Below, one piece after another: positions 1 through 6,945 of a DNA stretch of 11,239 nucleotides. Source of the stretch: Deltaproteobacteria bacterium (lineage in GTDB: Bacteria > Desulfobacterota > Desulfobacteria > Desulfobacterales > UBA11574); the NCBI GenBank assembly GCA_019314155.1, contig JAFCZV010000032.1, forward strand, positions 1 through 11,239, in the 5' to 3' direction. Made by a program: the position numbers and the translations under genes. The notes below the pieces were generated by a model. That model was not told the DNA's origin, ran no database searches, and saw nothing but the letters and a program-made list of their open reading frames with translations. The stretch's first letter is position 1. Each line of letters opens with the position of its first letter.

Positions 1-878
1 GGAGCTTCGATAATAAATGAAAACTCTTCCATGATGTCTTGGGCATGTTCAACCAGTTTGGCGCCCTGTTTTATGAGTGTGTGCGTCCCGGTGCTTTTAA
101 ATGACTGAATGCTGCCTGGAACTGCAAATACCTCCCTGTTCTGTTCTGCTGCAAGACGTGCCGTGATCAGAGACCCGCTCCGTCGCGTTGCTTCCACGAC
201 AACGGTTCCAAGGGACATCCCACTGATTATTCTGTTTCGTCTCGGGAAATTGTGGGCATCGGGCTCGGTGGTCAGAGAAAATTCTGAAACAACGGCACCG
301 GTTTCGGCAATTTGATAAAAAAGCTTACGGTTTTCCGCCGGGTAAATGTTCTCAAGACCGCTGCCAAGCACTGCGATGGTAGCACCTTTGCCCATGAGTG
401 CGCCTTTGTGGGCTGCCGAATCAATACCCAGTGCCATTCCGCTGACAATGGTTATCTTGAGCTGGGCCAAATCTCTGCAAAGTCGCCGGGTCGTGGAGCG
501 TCCATAACTCGTGGCGTTTCTGGAGCCGACAACAGCGACATTTTTTATGGAACCGTCAAGACGGCCGAAAACGTATAAAAATGGCGGCGGATCCGGTATC
601 TGAAACAAAAGGGGCGGATAATCGGAATCTGCCATGGTGACAATTTTATAACCCTTTTGCAGGACAAGATCGAAATCTTTTTTGACCGAATCGGGAATTT
701 TGCGCTGCTTTATAGCGGCAACGAGGCGAGGGGTTATGCCTTCAACCTCAAGAAGTTCGTCTCGGGTGGCTCCAAAAATAAACTCCGGGGAATTGAAACG
801 ATCTATCAGCCGTTTGAAAAGGAGGTTTCCTATTCCGGGAACACTTTTCAGCAGAAACCATGGCAGAATATGATCCAC
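1..878 (-). CDS. dprA: DNA processing protein DprA (Smf), 3' end cut by window
   Basis: DprA binds incoming single-stranded DNA and loads RecA onto it during natural transformation; it is also widespread in bacteria not known to be competent. The visible 292 codons hold an N-terminal helix-hairpin-helix-like stretch (VPGIG near residue 13, VEGITP near 45). The Rossmann-like DprA core follows, with VGSRNAT (117-123), SGMALGIDSAAHKGAL (146-161), NFPRRNRIISG (210-220) and a GSLITARLA/FAVPGS block (235-256). The usual C-terminal winged-helix part lies beyond the left edge. The start is taken as GTG at 876-878: it is the only plausible start after an in-frame TAA (882-884, the secF stop), and the protein then begins about 13 residues before VPGIG, as the family usually does. 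The gene follows secF by 3 bp in the same reading frame, with only a weak ribosome site (GGGA), so translation is probably coupled to secF. Identity is certain; the exact start is likely. Confidence 0.96.
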   Translation of the reverse strand, partial: MDHILPWFLLKSVPGIGNLLFKRLIDRFNSPEFIFGATRDELLEVEGITPRLVAAIKQRKIPDSVKKDFDLVLQKGYKIVTMADSDYPPLLFQIPDPPPFLYVFGRLDGSIKNVAVVGSRNATSYGRSTTRRLCRDLAQLKITIVSGMALGIDSAAHKGALMGKGATIAVLGSGLENIYPAENRKLFYQIAETGAVVSEFSLTTEPDAHNFPRRNRIISGMSLGTVVVEATRRSGSLITARLAAEQNREVFAVPGSIQSFKSTGTHTLIKQGAKLVEHAQDIMEEFSFIIEA

Positions 879-881
879 GTG

Positions 882-1919
882 TTATTTTTTCCCACGAATA
901 TTCCATGCCAGGAGTATGGGGCTTGCCACGTAAATGGAAGAGTAGGTCCCGATAATGACACCGATCATCATTGCAAATGCGAAATCATGGATAATCCCAC
1001 CCCCCATGACAAACAGGGTAATAACCACAGCAAGGGTTGTCATAGACGTCAGTATGGTTCGGCTAAGGGTTTCATTTACGCTTTTGTTAATGATGATTTC
1101 CAGAGGATCTTTGTGATGTTTTCTCAAATTTTCCCGAATTCTGTCGAACACAATGATGGTATCATTGAGTGAATATCCGATGATTGTGAGAAGCGCCGCA
1201 ATGATCGGAAGTGTAAACTCCTTACCGAACAGAGAGAATATGCCCACCGTAATGGTAACATCGTGGATAAGTGCCACTATGGCCCCCATGGCATATTTCA
1301 ATTCAAGAAACCAGAAAAGCAAAAGGGTTACAATTAATGCCGCTGTAATCAGAAAAGGAACGCTGACATTGAAAATAGAAAGCAGATAAACAGCACCCAT
1401 CAGCGCTCCGGCCATAACGCCGCTCAAGATCCACTTGAGTTCAAAACGACCGGATATATATATGGCAATAAAAAGCAGGGCGTAAAACATAGCGAACAGG
1501 GCTTTTTCCCGCAAATCGCTGCCCACCTGGGGCCCAACCATCTCAACCCGTCGGATGGTCACCCCCTGCCCGGTTGACGACGCCAAAGCCTTTTGTACTT
1601 CAAGAGAAAATCCCTGATCGGTCAGGACAGACCCGCCGGTCCGGATAAGATACTCATTTTCGCTGTGTTCGCCGAACCCTTGAACCGATGATTTGTCAAG
1701 GTTTACGGTGGCAAGTCCTGATTTGATATCCGCCAGTTTTACGGGGGCATCGAATTTGACCTGTACCAAGGTGCCGCCGGCAAAATCGATACCGTATTTG
1801 GGCCCTTTGTGGACGACTAGAGAAGCGATGCTGATAAGGATCATCGCCAAGGATAGCATGAAAGCGATCTTTCTTTTACCGACAAAATTGATGTTGATAC
1901 CAGGCTTTATAAATTGCAT
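882..1919 (-). CDS. secF: Protein translocase subunit SecF, with an apparent extra helix pair
   Basis: SecF works with SecD in the inner membrane, using the proton gradient to pull exported proteins through SecYEG. The 345-residue product has a first membrane helix (about 19-36), the periplasmic P1-domain motif GIDFAGG (43-49), VEMVGPQVGSDL before helix 2, the LIHDV motif (217-221), IGYSLNDTIIVFDRIREN (247-264) and the C-terminal SSIYVASP block. It is longer than the usual roughly 300-320 residues. Between helix 2 and the HD-containing helix lie about 43 extra residues with two more hydrophobic segments (about 162-182 and 187-205), giving 8 predicted helices rather than 6; this is treated under findings. 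ATG at 1917-1919 is preferred over the adjacent upstream TTG (1920-1922) because it sits 8 nt from a good GAGGA site (1928-1932). The gene lies 16 bp after secD and 3 bp before dprA. Identity is certain. Confidence 0.97.
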   Translation of the reverse strand: MQFIKPGININFVGKRKIAFMLSLAMILISIASLVVHKGPKYGIDFAGGTLVQVKFDAPVKLADIKSGLATVNLDKSSVQGFGEHSENEYLIRTGGSVLTDQGFSLEVQKALASSTGQGVTIRRVEMVGPQVGSDLREKALFAMFYALLFIAIYISGRFELKWILSGVMAGALMGAVYLLSIFNVSVPFLITAALIVTLLLFWFLELKYAMGAIVALIHDVTITVGIFSLFGKEFTLPIIAALLTIIGYSLNDTIIVFDRIRENLRKHHKDPLEIIINKSVNETLSRTILTSMTTLAVVITLFVMGGGIIHDFAFAMMIGVIIGTYSSIYVASPILLAWNIRGKK

Positions 1920-1935
1920 CAATAAAATCCTCTAA

Positions 1936-3513
1936 CTAAATACTTAGAGTTTTAACCTTTCGTTTTATTAAATAGTAATCAAATATCATACGGGTGAGGA
2001 TAAGGGCTGTAAAGAGACTGGCGATAACTCCCAGACTGAGGGTTACGGCAAATCCTTTTACCGGACCGGTACCGAACTGGAAGAGGACAAGTGCGGCAAT
2101 AAGCGTGGTAACATTGGCATCGAGAATCGTAAGGGTCGCCCTGTCATAGCCTGCATCCACGGCTGCACGGGGCGTTTTGCCGATTCTTATCTCCTCTCTG
2201 ATACGTTCGAATATAAGAACATTTGCATCTACCGCCATCCCGATGGTGAGAATGATGCCTGCGATACCGGGGAGGGTCAACGTTGCCTGAAAACCGGCCA
2301 GTCCTCCGGCAATCAGGATAACATTAAGAATCAGTGCAAAGTCTGCAATGAGCCCCGAACCCCGGTAATAGACGATCATGAACAAAATCACAAGGAGGCC
2401 GCCGATACACATGGATATGAGCCCTTTTCTGATGGAGTCTGATCCAAGAGAGGGGCCTACGGTTCTTTCCTCGAGAATCAGTACCGGTGCCGGGAGGGCG
2501 CCTGCACGCAGGGCAATGGCGAGATCCCGTGCTTCTTCCGTGGTAAAATTTCCGGTGATGCGGGCCTTGCCGCCGGAGATTTTTTCCTGGATAACCGGTG
2601 CTGAATAGACCTTGTCGTCCAGTACGATTGCGAGACGTTTTTTAACATTTGCTTCGGTTATTCGTGCAAAATCCCTGCCCCCTTTCTTATCAAAATCGAT
2701 GGAGACATAGGGTTCGTTGTATTGGGAATCTATCTGAACCTTTGCATCTGTAAGATGGGCTCCCGTCAACAGGGTTCTTTTTTTTATCAGATAAGGGGTT
2801 TTTATAATGCGCTGTGTTGCGGGATCTTCTTTAACTCCATAAAGAACTTCGCTTCCGGGAGGAATATTTCCTTTCAGGGCGGCACTCAGATCATGGGTTT
2901 CATCCAGCAGTTTGAATTCCAAAAGTGCAGTCCTGCCGATGAGGTCCTTGGCTCTTTTTGTATCCTTTATCCCCGGAAGCTGGACAAGTATCCGTTTTTC
3001 ACCCTGGCGGCGAATATCGGGCTCGCTGACCCCGAACTGGTCGATCCGGTTTCGAATGGTTTCAAGGGCCTGATCGGTGGCCATTTTTTTGATTTGATCG
3101 GCTTCCCTGTCCGGAAGATTCATGATTAGAGTAAGGATATCGTCGTCGGTTGATCTCGAAAGTATACGCAGGCCTTGGAAATCCTTGTCGAGAAGTTTAT
3201 CAAATCCGTCGATGTTGCTTTGTCCTTGCAGTTTGATGGAGATACGGTTCCCCTCCACACGATTTAAGGCAATATATCGAACATGCTCTTTTCTGCAAAA
3301 ATCTCGGATTTCCTGGCTTATACGTTCTATGGTGCCTTCCAGAGCTTTATCCGTGTCGACTTCCAAAACCAGATGCATGCCGCCTTGAAGATCGAGGCCC
3401 AGGTTGATCTTTTTATGCGGCCACCAGGTTGGTTTTATGGTCGGAAGAACGTATATAATGGCAATAATAATGACCGAAAAAACTGCCAGAGCCCGCCATG
3501 AGAGATTGTTCAA
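1936..3513 (-). CDS. secD: Protein translocase subunit SecD
   Basis: SecD is the large RND-like partner of SecF in the proton-driven Sec accessory complex; its big periplasmic P1 domain binds the emerging substrate. The 525 residues show an N-terminal helix (about 8-24), the LGLDLQGG motif (38-45), the P1 region with RIDQFGVSEPDI (156-167), the TGNFTTEEARDLAIALRAGALPAPV block (about 320-344), and five C-terminal helices. These carry GMAVDANVLIFERIREE (425-441) and GTGPVKGFAVTLSLGV (481-496). The length is normal for a stand-alone SecD, so it is not a SecDF fusion. The start is TTG (3511-3513): the next in-frame upstream codons reach a TGA without an ATG or GTG, the product begins directly before the first helix, and an AAAGGA site lies 8 nt upstream. 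It is separated from yajC by 206 bp, in which I see no gene. Same operon as yajC and secF by order and strand. Confidence 0.98.
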   Translation of the reverse strand: MNNLSWRALAVFSVIIIAIIYVLPTIKPTWWPHKKINLGLDLQGGMHLVLEVDTDKALEGTIERISQEIRDFCRKEHVRYIALNRVEGNRISIKLQGQSNIDGFDKLLDKDFQGLRILSRSTDDDILTLIMNLPDREADQIKKMATDQALETIRNRIDQFGVSEPDIRRQGEKRILVQLPGIKDTKRAKDLIGRTALLEFKLLDETHDLSAALKGNIPPGSEVLYGVKEDPATQRIIKTPYLIKKRTLLTGAHLTDAKVQIDSQYNEPYVSIDFDKKGGRDFARITEANVKKRLAIVLDDKVYSAPVIQEKISGGKARITGNFTTEEARDLAIALRAGALPAPVLILEERTVGPSLGSDSIRKGLISMCIGGLLVILFMIVYYRGSGLIADFALILNVILIAGGLAGFQATLTLPGIAGIILTIGMAVDANVLIFERIREEIRIGKTPRAAVDAGYDRATLTILDANVTTLIAALVLFQFGTGPVKGFAVTLSLGVIASLFTALILTRMIFDYYLIKRKVKTLSI

Positions 3514-3719
3514 TGATCCTGTCCTTTCAATAAATCAAAAATGGTATTACCAAAATGAGGTTAATACTCCGCAGCAGTGGTTTAGAGGATCCGTTTTTGA
3601 AACGCTTCCCTGTTTGCCATAGATGCCAAAACGTTCGTTGTGACTTCGCCGGGATGATTTTAATCCGCTACAGAGTAAAAGGTTAAGGTAGAGCATTCAT
3701 TTCTTATTGTGAATCAGCC

Positions 3720-4064
3720 TCACTTTTTCTTTTTTGCTTGAGGCTGTGATGAAGACTGAATCACCTGCGCCACACTTCCTCGAGTAATCTTTACACGTAC
3801 TTTGTCGGCGATTTCCACCGTCATTGTTTGTTCACCCGTTGCGGTAATTCGACCATGCAGACCGCCACTGGTTACGATGCGGTCGCCCTTTTTAAGTTGG
3901 TTGATCATTTCACGCTGTTCTTTAGATTTTTTTTGCTGGGGCCGGATGAGCAGAAAATAGAATATTACAAACATCAGGATAATGGGAATAAGTGATGTAA
4001 ATCCACCGGCTCCCTGTCCTGTCGCTCCTCCGCCCTGGCCCATTGCATAGGCAGTACTTATCAA
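3720..4064 (-). CDS. yajC: Preprotein translocase subunit YajC
   Basis: YajC is a small single-pass membrane protein that co-purifies with SecDF and the SecYEG holo-translocon. The 114-residue product has a short Gly/Ala-rich N-terminus, one membrane helix (about 24-41) ending in the family hallmark FYFLLIRPQQKK, a DUF-like basic cytoplasmic domain with GDRIVTSGGLHGRI (60-73), and a Lys-rich tail (QAKKKK). The start is TTG (4062-4064), with AGGGGG 7 nt upstream. The next possible start (ATG for Met8) would remove the typical STAYA N-terminus and has no comparable site. It is the first gene of the yajC-secD-secF-dprA group and has a candidate promoter about 155-180 bp upstream. Identity is certain; the start is likely. 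Confidence 0.97.
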   Translation of the reverse strand: MISTAYAMGQGGGATGQGAGGFTSLIPIILMFVIFYFLLIRPQQKKSKEQREMINQLKKGDRIVTSGGLHGRITATGEQTMTVEIADKVRVKITRGSVAQVIQSSSQPQAKKKK

Positions 4065-4116
4065 GATATAACCCCCTTTATTAAATGATTCGTCAATATT
4101 TTACGATTTTTTTCTC

Positions 4117-4129
4117 CCGCCAGAGGCGG
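4117..4129. repeat. Short perfect inverted repeat in the yajC leader
   Basis: CCGCC (4117-4121) and GGCGG (4125-4129) form a 5-bp GC-only hairpin with a 3-nt AGA loop. It lies within the predicted yajC leader, about 53 nt before the start. Read on the minus strand, it is followed by an A-run rather than a T-run, so it is not a standard intrinsic terminator. It could be a leader hairpin, a dispersed short palindrome or chance. Confidence 0.4.
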
Positions 4130-4217
4130 ATTCGATATTTCGAGTAAAAGATCTCTTGCACGTTTATCACAATCGGCATGATACCTTTTATCCGTCAACA
4201 CCATCAAAAATGGCGCA

Positions 4218-4246
4218 GATATACAGCATATTATATTTTAGGTCAA
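4218..4246 (-). promoter_or_regulatory. Candidate sigma-70 promoter for yajC-secD-secF-dprA
   Basis: On the minus strand, TTGACC (4241-4246, 5 of 6 to TTGACA) is followed after exactly 17 bp by TATATC (4218-4223, 4 of 6 to TATAAT). It lies 9 bp past the stop of the LysM-like gene and would give a leader of about 145 nt for yajC. The position, between two gene groups on the same strand, fits a separate promoter for the sec genes. This is a consensus match only; expression is inferred. Confidence 0.5.
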
Positions 4247-4254
4247 ACATTTCT

Positions 4255-5016
4255 TTAATTTGCAGATACCCAGAGTGTTTCGCCGTCGAACTGAATGTTG
4301 TTTACATGTTCGTATTCGATGAGATCCAGAAGTGCAAAGATCTGATCCATATTATAAACAACCAGTTTGGTCAAGGGAAAGATCAGGTTGAGGTCGGTAT
4401 CCAGTTTGTGTTCTTTTAAATTGTAAATATTAACCGTGTTCTCAGAAAACTTAAGAAGCTTGGCGACACCGGAACTGCGTCTACCGTCAACCGGTTCATC
4501 GGCAAAGGGAGAAAGGGTTGCGCCTTTATGGGCAAAATAATCTTTCATGAAATTAAAATGTATATTCCAGATATTGTCCCCGGGCTGAACAATGTATATT
4601 CCAAAGGTTCCCGGTTTATTCTTTTCGTCAGCACCTTTTGACTTGAGGTCTTTTTCAATAATATCGCCACTTTTAAGTCGAATTTTGTCTAAGATTTCCT
4701 TCATGGAAACCGTTATGTCGCCGATTTTAAATGATTCATTGGATTTCGCAATGATATCGACCCCTTTTTCAACGCCATATTGAGCCTTGCGCTGTTGCAT
4801 CAGCGCCTTGAGTTCCTGATTTTCTTGGATGGTGTTGAAGTCGATAACCGTCTCCGCTTTGGTTTGGATTTGAACGCTTTCAGGAGCGGTTTTTTTGCCC
4901 GGTTCAGGTTCTTGTTTCAGCAATACCATCAGACCTGCGGCAGTGATAATAATCACGACACACAGGACGATAATCCCTCCAAGGCTATCGGGGCGTTTGT
5001 GAAATTTTTTCGGCAT
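4255..5016 (-). CDS. Membrane-anchored protein with LysM-like motif, function unknown
   Basis: I do not recognise this 253-residue protein as a named family. It starts with a basic stretch (KKFHKRP) and one strong membrane helix (about 13-33). A Pro/Lys-rich linker and a region with coiled-coil-like charge (about 60-90) follow, which suggests an N-in, C-out anchor with the rest in the periplasm. Residues 138-152 (FGIYIVQPGDNIWNI) match the first half of a LysM peptidoglycan-binding motif, whose usual form is Y-x-V-x-x-G-D-x-L/I-W-x-I. The second half seems displaced: after about 40 intervening residues comes NTVNIYNL...LIFPLTKLVVY (193-221), resembling the end of a LysM unit. The final 30 residues match nothing I know. 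ATG at 5014-5016 follows a weak GGA site. It lies 43 bp after rng and 190 bp before yajC, all on one strand. The gene is real by coding pattern; cell-wall binding is inferred from the motif only. Confidence 0.8.
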   Translation of the reverse strand: MPKKFHKRPDSLGGIIVLCVVIIITAAGLMVLLKQEPEPGKKTAPESVQIQTKAETVIDFNTIQENQELKALMQQRKAQYGVEKGVDIIAKSNESFKIGDITVSMKEILDKIRLKSGDIIEKDLKSKGADEKNKPGTFGIYIVQPGDNIWNIHFNFMKDYFAHKGATLSPFADEPVDGRRSSGVAKLLKFSENTVNIYNLKEHKLDTDLNLIFPLTKLVVYNMDQIFALLDLIEYEHVNNIQFDGETLWVSAN

Positions 5017-5059
5017 AGTTTTTTTCCGGAAGATCCTGTATGCGGGACGGCGGGGCGCT

Positions 5060-6523
5060 TCATTTTTCGCGAACGACCTTGCTCATGCCCGGGATAATCG
5101 TGTCATCCCCTTCAATGGTAATGGAAAGGCCGCGCCGTTCTTCCAGGTCCAGAATCTCTTTTCGTTTTTTATTCAAAAGATAGTCTGCGACGCCTGAGGG
5201 GACGATACCTTTGACGCTGGAAATTTTATTTTTTAGCGTTTCGAGACGAAGTTGGCGGAGAAAGTCGAGGGCCAGCATTTCAATCGACGGAATCATCCCT
5301 TTCCCCTTGCAATGACTGCAGGGTTGAAAACTGCTGGATTCAATGGAAGGTCTGAGCCGCTGTCTCGACATTTCCATAAGGCCGAACTGTGAAATCCTGC
5401 TGATTTTTGTTTTGGCCTTGTCGGATTTCAAATTGCGTTTTGCAGCCCTTTCAACTTCAGTTTTGTGCTTGGAATCTCTCATGTCGATGAAATCGATTAC
5501 CACAAGACCGCCCAAGTCTCTCAGTCGCAATTGGCGGGCAATTTCTTCGGCGGCTTCAATGTTGGTCTGGAGGGCTGTCTGTTCAATCGATTTTTTTTGG
5601 GTCGCCTTCCCGGAATTCACATCAATGGAGACAAGTGCTTCGGTTTGCGCGATGACAATAGAGCCGCCGGATTTAAGTTTGACACGGCTTCTATAAATCG
5701 ATGAAATCTGGTCTTCGAGCTGATATTTGGTAAATATGGGCCGGTCTTCTTTATAGTGTTTGACGATTTTGGTGTGTTTGGGTGATATGATTTTAACAAA
5801 ATCTTTAACTTCACGGTGTACCGCAACATCGTTGATAAGGACTTCTGTGACATCGAGTGTGAAATAGTCACGTATTGACCTTAAAACAAGATTCTGCTCT
5901 TTGTACAGGAGTGCAGGTGCCTGTACTTTCATTATATTTTTTTTGATGTTTTTCCATAACCGGAGAAGATAGCGTAAATCTTTGGACAGGTGTGTTTTTT
6001 TACTGTGTATCCCCGCAGTGCGGACAATGAGGCCGAAACCTTCCGGAATCTTAAGTTTGCCGACAATACTTTTGAGACGGTTGCGTTCGTCTTCATCTTC
6101 TATTTTGCGCGAGATCCCACGCTTATCGATGCCGGGCATCAGCACAAGGTGTCTGCCCGGAAGCGATATATATGTTGTGAGCATGGCGCCTTTTTTCATG
6201 TGAGGGTCTTTGGTAACCTGTACCAGAAGTTCTTGACCTCGCTTGATCATTTTTAGTATGGATCGACCCTTTGAAAGATTGTCCTGAAAATAATCGCTGT
6301 GGATTTCCTGCTTCTGTAAAAAACCGTGTCGTTCCGATCCAAAGTCCACAAATGCGGCCTGGAGGCTGGGTTCGATATGGGCGATGACAGCTTTATAAAT
6401 ATTGCCATGGATACTTTCTCTTCCCGAGCTTTCGATATGAAATTCTTCAAGCTTGGTGTCGATTACTTTTGCAATCCTGCAATCCTCGGTATCTATGGCA
6501 TCGATAAGGATTTTACTGCTCAT
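5060..6523 (-). CDS. rng: Ribonuclease G (RNase E/G family)
   Basis: RNase G is a Mg2+-dependent single-strand endoribonuclease that prefers 5'-monophosphate ends and acts in rRNA maturation and mRNA turnover. The 487-residue length matches RNase G (about 489) rather than the longer RNase E, and there is no degradosome scaffold tail. Visible parts are an S1 RNA-binding domain (about 35-120, with IYKAVIAHIEPSLQAAFVDFG), a 5'-sensor region (RGISRKI near 135; GFGLIVRTAG 162-171), and a DNase I-like catalytic domain. In that domain the metal-binding aspartates fall at D301 (LVSIDVNSG) and D344 (VVIDFIDMRD), close to D303 and D346 of E. coli RNase E. The Zn-link is CSHC (402-405). Start ATG 6521-6523 has a weak ribosome site. 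It is first in the minus-strand group and divergent from leuS. RNase E cannot be excluded as the functional label, but all catalytic residues are present. Confidence 0.95.
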   Translation of the reverse strand: MSSKILIDAIDTEDCRIAKVIDTKLEEFHIESSGRESIHGNIYKAVIAHIEPSLQAAFVDFGSERHGFLQKQEIHSDYFQDNLSKGRSILKMIKRGQELLVQVTKDPHMKKGAMLTTYISLPGRHLVLMPGIDKRGISRKIEDEDERNRLKSIVGKLKIPEGFGLIVRTAGIHSKKTHLSKDLRYLLRLWKNIKKNIMKVQAPALLYKEQNLVLRSIRDYFTLDVTEVLINDVAVHREVKDFVKIISPKHTKIVKHYKEDRPIFTKYQLEDQISSIYRSRVKLKSGGSIVIAQTEALVSIDVNSGKATQKKSIEQTALQTNIEAAEEIARQLRLRDLGGLVVIDFIDMRDSKHKTEVERAAKRNLKSDKAKTKISRISQFGLMEMSRQRLRPSIESSSFQPCSHCKGKGMIPSIEMLALDFLRQLRLETLKNKISSVKGIVPSGVADYLLNKKRKEILDLEERRGLSITIEGDDTIIPGMSKVVREK

Positions 6524-6564
6524 AAACTATTTACTCTCATTGTGTTTTTGCCAAATTGGGGTTG

Positions 6565-6583
6565 AATTTCATGGTTTGAAATT
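6565..6583. repeat. Perfect 7-bp inverted repeat upstream of rng
   Basis: AATTTCA (6565-6571) and TGAAATT (6577-6583) are perfect complements separated by TGGTT. The site is 42-60 bp upstream of rng and overlaps its candidate -10. It could be an operator-like site or, if transcription starts further upstream, a hairpin in the rng leader. It is AT-rich, so chance is possible. Confidence 0.4.
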
Positions 6584-6609
6584 AAAGGATTGCTTCTGAA
6601 GGGAAACAA
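6581..6609 (-). promoter_or_regulatory. Weak candidate promoter for rng
   Basis: On the minus strand, TTGTTT (6604-6609) and TTTAAT (6581-6586, 5 of 6 to TATAAT) are separated by 17 bp, about 60-85 bp before the rng start. The -35 match is poor. The -10 overlaps the end of an inverted repeat at 6565-6583. Confidence 0.27.
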
Positions 6610-6688
6610 GTTTTAATCTCAAGCACTTACTTTCTAAAATGAATATGAAATTGTAAGATACAAGTCAAATGATTTCTTATCTGAATCG

Positions 6689-6707
6689 TGCCTGCGAGAT
6701 CCAGGCA
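6689..6707. repeat. Hairpin TGCCTG/CAGGCA at left edge of palindromic element
   Basis: TGCCTG (6689-6694) and CAGGCA (6702-6707) are perfect complements around a 7-nt loop. It overlaps the left end of the 163-bp palindromic element by 2 bp. A similar small hairpin (CCTGA/TCAGG, 6865-6878) sits at the right end, so the element may be slightly larger than its main terminal repeats. Confidence 0.4.
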
Positions 6708-6868
6708 GGGTTAACGCATTTGGATCCCCATAGAGAGAACACTCCGCAACGGCGCATATCTCTTTCCAACCGACTGAAACTTGTGCTAAAGCCCTTCAAA
6801 CAGCCATTCGGTTTCCAAGAGAAACACGCCGTCGCTTTGCTGTACCTAAATCAAATGCGTTCACCCTG
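6706..6868. repeat. 163-bp imperfect palindromic element (MITE-like or structured RNA)
   Basis: The ends are 17-bp inverted repeats, 6706-6722 and 6852-6868, with 16 of 17 positions paired (core AACGCATTTG / CAAATGCGTT). The interior folds on itself in register: 6746-6754 with 6827-6835 (8 of 9), 6759-6764 with 6817-6822 (TCTCTT/AAGAGA), and 6768-6773 with 6808-6813 (AACCGA/TCGGTT). These helices are separated by symmetric 4x4 and 3x3 internal loops. Near-matching 8-mers flank the ends (GATCCAGG at 6698-6705, GATTCAGG at 6871-6878; 7 of 8), like an old target-site duplication. A 66-codon open frame crosses it on the plus strand (6669-6869), but it has no ribosome site and mirrors the palindrome, so I do not call it a gene. 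Candidates are a non-autonomous transposon remnant, or a structured RNA of roughly 6S-like shape (closing stem, asymmetric bubble, apical stem). The structure is visible; the identity is open. Confidence 0.65.
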
Positions 6869-6921
6869 AAGATTCAGGTCTTATCACTTGCTATTTGCTC
6901 AATGTTGTGGCATTAGAAGTT

Positions 6922-6945
6922 ATTCCAAGATTCCAGCATTCCATG
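6922..6945. repeat. Three tandem 8-bp repeats (ATTCCANN) upstream of leuS
   Basis: ATTCCAAG, ATTCCAGC and ATTCCATG follow each other directly, and the last runs into the palindrome TTCCATGGAA (6939-6948). They lie 84-107 bp before leuS, where regulatory sites would be expected. No convincing promoter or T-box motif was found in 6880-7028, which otherwise holds only AT-rich sequence and the palindrome AAAGATCTTT (6972-6981). Confidence 0.4.

Noticed and set aside
657..1172. 171-codon plus-strand open frame across the dprA/secF junction
   Set aside because: Antisense to two certain genes, no ribosome site, low-complexity product.
4107..4129. Possible intrinsic terminator (hairpin CCGCC/GGCGG beside seven Ts)
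   Set aside because: The T-run precedes the hairpin on the plus strand and becomes an A-run on the minus strand, where the transcripts run, so it cannot act as a standard terminator.
6669..6869. 66-codon open frame in the rng/leuS intergenic region
   Set aside because: No ribosome site and no recognisable domain. It coincides with the palindromic element, whose opposite strand is also partly open, so it is better explained by that element.
6680..6880. tRNA gene in the rng/leuS intergenic region
   Set aside because: No acceptor/T-arm/anticodon arrangement fits; the helices found follow a single long hairpin, not a cloverleaf.
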